From Nemopilema nomurai (lineage: Eukaryota > Cnidaria > Scyphozoa > Rhizostomeae > Rhizostomatidae), in contig ML133420.1 in assembly GCA_003864495.1 (NCBI GenBank), positions 62,001-126,000 on the forward strand: a DNA stretch of 64,000 bases, in the 5' to 3' direction. This document shows, piece by piece, positions 57,701 to 64,000 of this stretch. The translations under genes and the position numbers were made by a program. The notes below the pieces were generated by a model that saw only the letters and a program-made list of their open reading frames with translations, ran no database searches and was not told where the DNA came from. Each line of letters starts with the position of its first letter. The first letter of the stretch is position 1.

Positions 57701-60700
57701 CTTAAAACAACAGATTCCTGCTACAAAAGAAGTTAGTAAGACTATGGTTTTACTGCTAACATGTAAAGCTTCTCAAGACAAATTAGGCCTGACACTTGCA
57801 ACAATAGCACTCTATGAATGAAAGGCATCAGATTGAAGAATTTAGCATTATTTTCATTCCTTACTAATGTTTTTAATTTATAAATATTCAAAAATTACCT
57901 GCCAAATATGAACTTACCTTGTCAACTGGTGTTCCCATAAGGTAGTGTCTATGACCAAGGATGGAGAAGATTACCACTCCACCAAGCACTGCAGTTAAGC
58001 AGTCTGCAATTACAACAATGTATGCATCCCTCATCATATTATTATGTACAGGATTGTAGCTTGCAAATGCAATCAAAGCACCAAAACCAAGACTCAAGGA
58101 AAAGAAGATTTGAGTGGCTGCATCCATCCAGATTTGAGCTTCAAGAAGCCTTGACCACTGAAAAGACAATTGAAATCAACATTGAAATTCAGAAAGAGAA
58201 GACCAGCTTTACCAAATCAGAGCCCCCTGGACATGCAAGGATAGTGCTACATTTTTGAAAAATCTGCCTTGAAGCTTTCCAGTCCTTACATCATCCCATT
58301 TTGTCAATGTCTCATTATAAATAACAAAAACTTGTATAATACATATACTATGAGTATTTGAGTTATATTTGAGTAAGATGTATAATTCATATATACATAA
58401 ATCATATAGCATACTAAATTGTAAATACCAAGCCAAAATGTAAAGTGGTAATGCTTGTATCAGGACAAATGTATCTGGAAATATGTAAACATTTGGATCT
58501 TTATAAAAGCACTTACATCTGGTGTAAAAAAGACTTTGATACCATTAACAGCACCAGGAAGAGTCACTCCTCTGAAGAACATGATAAAGAGTACAACATA
58601 TGGAAAAACTGCGGTGAAGTAGACCACCTAAAAGAAGGAAAATCATTGCAGTTTTCTACAAAATAACTGAAAAGGAAGAGGAAGGAACTCAACCTTGATT
58701 TGGGTGTGGTTAAATAGCAAAAAGGAAAATGTAACAAAAAAGGGAATTCAGTCATTGACAAAGGTATGAGCCCTAATGCAGCTGAATAGCATTTTTCACA
58801 ATGAAGAAGGTTTACTGCAATTAAGCATCCTTTTGGTGGAAAACCAGTAAAAAAATTCCAAAAAAGATCACCACAGAATAGCAAGAAAAATTCATAATAA
58901 ACTATTTGAGAGTACAACAGTTTATGTTATGAATTCTTGAATAAAACCTCTTTCTACTCAATAAATATTGATAAACATATAAAAAGCTAAAGATTAAATT
59001 TTCTAGCAAAAACCTAAGCCTATGAGCAATTTTCTTCATTACACAAAACATGATGGATAAGAGCCAAGAGATGCAGTGCAGTATAGTTTTAAAACTGAAG
59101 AGTGATGAAGAGGCTTTTCAAAAAGAATCTGTTGTGCATTAATATTTCATTGCATAAGTTGGTGAGAAAACTCTTGTATTATGGCTCTACAAAAGCCACA
59201 AAGAAGTCAAGATGCATTATTTCCTGCATCATAGATGAGATGAGATAATCTTTTGTTCTGCATGGTCTCTCATGTGACATGACAAATCACTTCTTTGGGA
59301 GGAACAGTTGGCTAGTCACATGCATTAGGCATTAAGAATTCTCATTCATCAATTAATCTGTCTGGATAATATGGAATCAATACATACATCTGCATTTTGT
59401 GCAGTATTGTTAGAAGATATATCTTCAAGTGGTTTCATCAATAACTTTAACTTTGCATTATTTTAAGCTATATTTATCATATAATGCAAGTGGCACTTTA
59501 TTAGCTTTCTTCCTAGCTACAACTCATTTAGCTTTAGTTAAAAGTGGTATTCATCATCCACCAGATAAAGCTTTAGGCTACAGATAATTTTTTTGTATCA
59601 AGATGCATTTCATCACCTCAATCTTTTCAAAGTAAATATCTTTGCCTACCTTTCCACTTGTTTTGACTCCTTTCATGATGCAAATAAACACAGCTACCCA
59701 AGCAAAGGCAAGACAACCCACTAAATGGCCAACCATCCCAGAGCCAGTATCTTCAAACCCAGAAGACACTTTCAATGCCTTGTTGTACCAAAACCACTGT
59801 GGAGTATCTTGTATACAGCAGTCAGGGAAATCATTGATCTGTGTCTTTATAGCCAAAGTTTCATTGTGGTATAATCCACGACTGGAGTTTCCAATGACGG
59901 TCACATTTGATGCAAGCACATCTTTTAAGGCCTTGTATTCATTGTACCGAGGACAAATGTCCTTCTGCCAAGGCAGTTTCTTTGTAAATGATATGAAGAA
60001 GTAATATGAACACCAGGTGATGACAATAATGTAGTAGACACACAACATAAACGACACAACAACACAGCCAACGCCAATGCCAGTCAAAGAAGGGTGGATG
60101 TCCCGCCATGCTACCAAGGCAACTTTACGGAACCGTTGTCCCATTCCAAGTTCAATGAAGAAGAGAGGAAGGCCCTCAATTACCATGAAGATGAAGAATG
60201 GCACAAGGAAAGCACCTACGGCAGGAGAAAGGTGTTTTAAAATAAACAGATTAGATATCAAATGAAGCATATTCTAAAATCCGGGTCTACAAGATATTCA
60301 GTTTCAGTCATTAGGCTCTGGGATGGCAGTCATCAACTATAAGTTTTCAAAGCCTATTCACAAAATAAAAACATCTCTTAAAAAGAAGAAAAGCCTCAAG
60401 ATCATTATCTTAGAACAACAATCCTAATCACTCATGCTGTATATCTTACGGAAAATTCTAAAACGAGTTGGGAAAACTGCATTGAGAGAATTGCACAATT
60501 TTTGCACAAAAGATCTATTGATGACAAAACAATGAAATGAGTGGATATACAAGCATTGTGCTGCGTTTCTAAGGATACTATTTTTGAAAACTGCTTGCGT
60601 AGGTGACTGGTATCGGATTGAAAAGAAATATCTATCGAATAGAAAAGGCTTTGTTGCTTTCAATATTGAAACTTTCTTCCTCATAGCACTAGTACAACAA

Positions 60701-61521
60701 AGAACTCTTCTGTTGTTTATTTGTTTGAAAACCATTCCTAATGGGCACTTATACGCGGGAAATGACCCATACGTCATGGGTCGAAGCGAAAGCTGAAAAC
60801 TAGAAGCGTAACATACCTCCACCATTTTTCTGACAAAGATAAGGGAACCTCCAAATATTTCCGAGCCCAACAGCAAGGCCTATTGTGGCTAACATGAATT
60901 CTGTCTTGTTACCCCAGGCATCTCGTTGTTCGACATTTTCTGGGCTTTCCGCTTTTTTCTCTAAATCCGTCAGTGCCCTCCTGGAATTGGCTGAAGTTAC
61001 TTCCAGCTCAATATCATCGTCCCTTAGCCTGACAGTGACTGGAAATAAATAAAAATACAAATTCGAATTTAATTCAGACGCTACAATTGCTATTCCTTTT
61101 TAAGTTCTGTCTGTCTGGAAGACAGATTAGGACATAACGACTACTCTCCGGTGTTTACAAATTTAATGAATATTCCAAAATTGAAAGAGCTTATTCTCAC
61201 TAGTGAGAAGACCTATTTTCAGCGAAACACATGTTCTACATAATTAAAGTTTCTGACGAAAAAGTACCAAAATAAAAGGAGAAAAGTCAAAGGAAACTGT
61301 AAAGGTGTGACCTGACCTAAGGCCGTATACCGTAAACAGATAAAAAGAAATGTCTCAATTTCAAAGCACTGCTAATTGCGTATTATAAATTGCCAACAGC
61401 GAATTTCTGTTCCTGCAATACCACATTCTTTGTGAGTGACGATTGTTACCTGCTGCTAGGCCAGATTTTCTCTCGAAAAAGAAAGTACAGAAATCCTTGA
61501 CATACCTTCCGATTTCGCCAT
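54800..61521 (-). CDS. SLC6 sodium-coupled amino-acid-type transporter
   Basis: Nine exons: 61506-61521, 60817-61038, 59650-60215, 58517-58627, 57918-58157, 57425-57623, 56679-56838, 55434-55599 and 54800-55087, all GT-AG with matching phases, 655 aa. Start [16 protein letters not shown]1 reads [20 protein letters not shown]: the sodium-site NxWRFPY is intact and a Gly occupies the place where monoamine carriers have Asp, pointing to amino-acid-like substrates. TM2 has [14 protein letters not shown]. The second outer loop carries three N-glycosylation sequons (NVT, NSS, NET). TM6 region is [20 protein letters not shown] then AFASYN, followed by [15 protein letters not shown] and TM8 [15 protein letters not shown]. 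Later helices include [20 protein letters not shown] and the [12 protein letters not shown] loop. B0AT/NTT4 members (SLC6A15-20) share several of these features, but the short TM7-TM8 loop is unlike them, so I leave the subfamily open. Confidence 0.93.
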
Positions 61522-64000
61522 TACTTTCGCTAGTGATGTTCCTCAGCAAGCAAATAACCGTAGTTTGGCCTTAAAACCTTGTTGGTTGACGGCAATGATT
61601 GAATGGCTACAAGATTTTCTTCTCTGACTTAATGCAAACAAGGCAGGTTGCTGGACGAATGTTGTGGATACAGCCGCGACTTTGCCACCACGCTTTCCCA
61701 CAGCTTGTAGGCGCGAACGGAAAAACCGTGGACCGTGTCAAATCAATAGGAAGATCAGACACACAATCGACAGACTGTTCTATTTGATATACTTATCAAA
61801 TAAAGCCACAATTATCTCCTGGCAGCCTTCCACTGACTTCTTCAATCTTTTCTGTCGTTGTTTCGTTTCGCACATGAATTTGTACTACACATAGCAGGTA
61901 TTTTGTCACGTGATCTGCCCTCAATGGGAAATCCATTGACGTGTGGTCGGTTTTCAGGAGGGCACCTTGGCGTGCAAAGGTGGTAATGAGAAATATTTCA
62001 ACTGTTCATTGGAACTAGAATAAAAAGCAGTAAATTAAGAAACTGCATTTGACTTCAAGGACCGCGAATCTTGCGCTCGTCGGAGAGCATTAAGCTTTGC
62101 TTGGTCTTTTTGAGGAAGATTAAAGATGTAGGAAAATTACACTAATCAACAAGGATCACAAAGAACATTATTTTTCTTGCAGCAACACACAGTTCGGTAA
62201 GGCCCAAGAAAACAGTAGTCCAATGGAGCCATATCCTTGGAAACAATTATAAGGCGGCCACCCGGTGGAACTTCTGTTTATTTCCCTGGTGAGAACACCC
62301 AGTTAGACATCCTTGTGTATCATTGCGTATACGCCGAGGCTAATTTGCAATGCAATATTCCATCATGATTCCACCGATGGCTGAAAACTCACTTCAAGTG
62401 GCACACGGGTTTTTGACTTCAGGGCCTCAAAATGTTAGAAGGGGAGCCAACTTGAATGAAAAATACAAGGAAAAGAACTTAAAACTTCTTTTATAATCGC
62501 AAGGTTTTGTTTTCTATGCATACTGAAAATTTCAGATATACGTTATCTGGATAAAATTTAGCTTAATTCATTTTTGGTTAATAAGTAGAAGCTCTCCACT
62601 CACGGAACAGAGATTTTCAACGAACGCTGCGACAAAATTCAATGAGTTTGTGAAACAATGTGTTTAGAAGCTTATAGCTACTCCCTTGCCGTTGACTGGA
62701 GGACTGTTACTTTCACTCCATTAAAAATACATGGTGCCTGGAGAATTTATTCCTACTCTCTCTTCTCACGGGGGATTGGTGAGAAGGGCTCGCCTCAATT
62801 TGTTTAACTTCCTACCAACAAGCTTTTCCTTTTTAGGATGTTTTTCTTCCTTGAGGAAGTTCAGACTATTTTATTCTCTGGAAATAACAATTTGACCGCA
62901 GAACTGCTTCGAGGCTGTAGCACAAAGGTCATCTTAGGCATCTACTTGGCATGAGTCATGTCTCATTCATCAACCAATGAGGAAATTTCATTCAGAATTT
63001 CAACGCCTTTCATTCATTCATACAAAATTAGGGCATGAATTTTTAATCTCCTCGCAACTCACGTGAAAATGATAAAGCAACTATTTATGACTGCGTCACA
63101 TATGCGAGTTGTAATACAATATTATAGACGTTGCTATGCTTGGCAACAACTTGGCACGGGGGGTGTAGTTAAAAGGAAGCCTAACAACATTTAAGAGGTC
63201 AGTCAATATCATCCTAGTATTTTCAATACAAACAAGAGACCGTAAAGAACAACGTTTTTTGGATCAGCAAAATATATACTTCACTCGGGATTGGTGTCAG
63301 ATTCAACTTTGCTATGATATACTGTTTGCTATGATACACTGTTGCTGCCTTTTCACGAAAATTTTCAAAACGGCGTCAAACGGAACTTTTTCTAGGGACC
63401 CGCCTTTGGAAGCTCAGGGGGCTATAACGAGTCCTACGTAAACACAAGGCCTAACCGTATTCATTTTAGTACAGTGCCTTATCGAATGAATTTCGTGTAA
63501 AAGCTACCTGCAATCCGCTTGCTACGTTGACAACACCTTGGCATAGTTTTGCTAGCGCCTCCATTGTGCCCTGTTTCGTGATTGCTGGTAAGATTCCTGC
63601 CCACTGGTATGGCATTACAGGAACCAAAATTTGTTCAATGGCCTTTGGTTATGCACCAACAACCTCCATCCAGTCACTGTGTTCAGGCAGCAACCTTATC
63701 GAGGAGACAATAGACAAAACGCACTCCTTCTATCTTGATGTAATAAATATTCATCAGTATTACTATTGAACTGTCTCATTTTCTTTGAATAATTCATTCT
63801 CTTTAAACAGCTCCTGTCGTTTTTGGCGTATTCGGTAAATGACAAACTGAAGAAGACAGGGGCTTCAGGTCTGCTTAGTTTCCATAGGCTGATTGATTAA
63901 GATTGAGAGGAAGAGATTGAGAAGGAAGTCATTAATAACTGTCCAGATGATGTGCTGAAAGTCTTGTAAAGTAGGAGAAAGAATCGATAGCAGCACAGCT
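61522..64000. other. Upstream of the SLC6 gene; no gene seen
   Basis: Presumed promoter and intergenic DNA. Open frames (61599-61894, 63259-63441 and 63527-63769, all plus) are short and lack motifs. Nothing else stands out. Confidence 0.45.

Noticed and set aside
60764..60782. Perfect short palindrome GACCCAT-ACGTC-ATGGGTC in an SLC6 intron
   Set aside because: Too short for a terminator or hairpin RNA claim and without supporting context.

Overview
The window is animal genomic DNA. Every gene I can read is split by GT-AG introns with phase-matched junctions, introns are AT-rich, and the products are metazoan families (a secreted Wnt, a TFAP4-type bHLH factor, an SH2D4 adaptor, an SLC6 transporter). 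There are no operons, ribosome binding sites, tRNA, rRNA or CRISPR arrays. Compact genes, AT-rich DNA and a divergent Wnt suggest a non-bilaterian animal, most likely a cnidarian (anthozoan). This is inference, and the species cannot be fixed from the sequence.

Six genes are well supported and a seventh small one is tentative. All lie on the minus strand. In window order: a tandem satellite (about 172-bp unit) at 1-1380, decaying to about 1800; TFAP4-like bHLH-zipper gene (3663-6256, 3 coding exons, 213 aa); an unidentified decayed coding segment (7977-8812); PGAP2 (9096-12674, 5 exons, 273 aa) with a plus-strand pogo/Tigger transposase relic in intron 1; a cluster of GCATGAC words (13248-13606); SH2D4-type adaptor (14602-19002, 6 exons, 678 aa); a possible small membrane protein gene (19815-20803); a 1.4-kb non-autonomous hAT-like element with terminal inverted repeats and an 8-bp target duplication (21385-22789); a Wnt gene (24183-36018, at least 5 exons) with a foldback element in an intron; about 12 kb without a recognisable gene (36019-47847); HSD17B10 (47848-51656, 4 exons) with an apparent one-base frameshift near its C terminus; and an SLC6 transporter gene (54800-61521, 9 exons, 655 aa). 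The last 2.5 kb hold nothing I recognise.

The genes belong to unrelated processes: transcription, GPI-anchor remodelling, phosphotyrosine signalling, Wnt signalling, mitochondrial short-chain dehydrogenase activity and solute uptake. They look like an ordinary metazoan neighbourhood and not a functional cluster. The points most worth a second look are the long Lys/Arg-rich tail after the last Wnt cysteine, the HSD17B10 frameshift, the out-of-frame 5' half of the small membrane protein, the four TGACGTCA palindromes around the Wnt gene, and the non-coding elements (satellite, hAT-like element, foldback, GCATGAC cluster). I saw no convincing evidence of a wholly new biological system.
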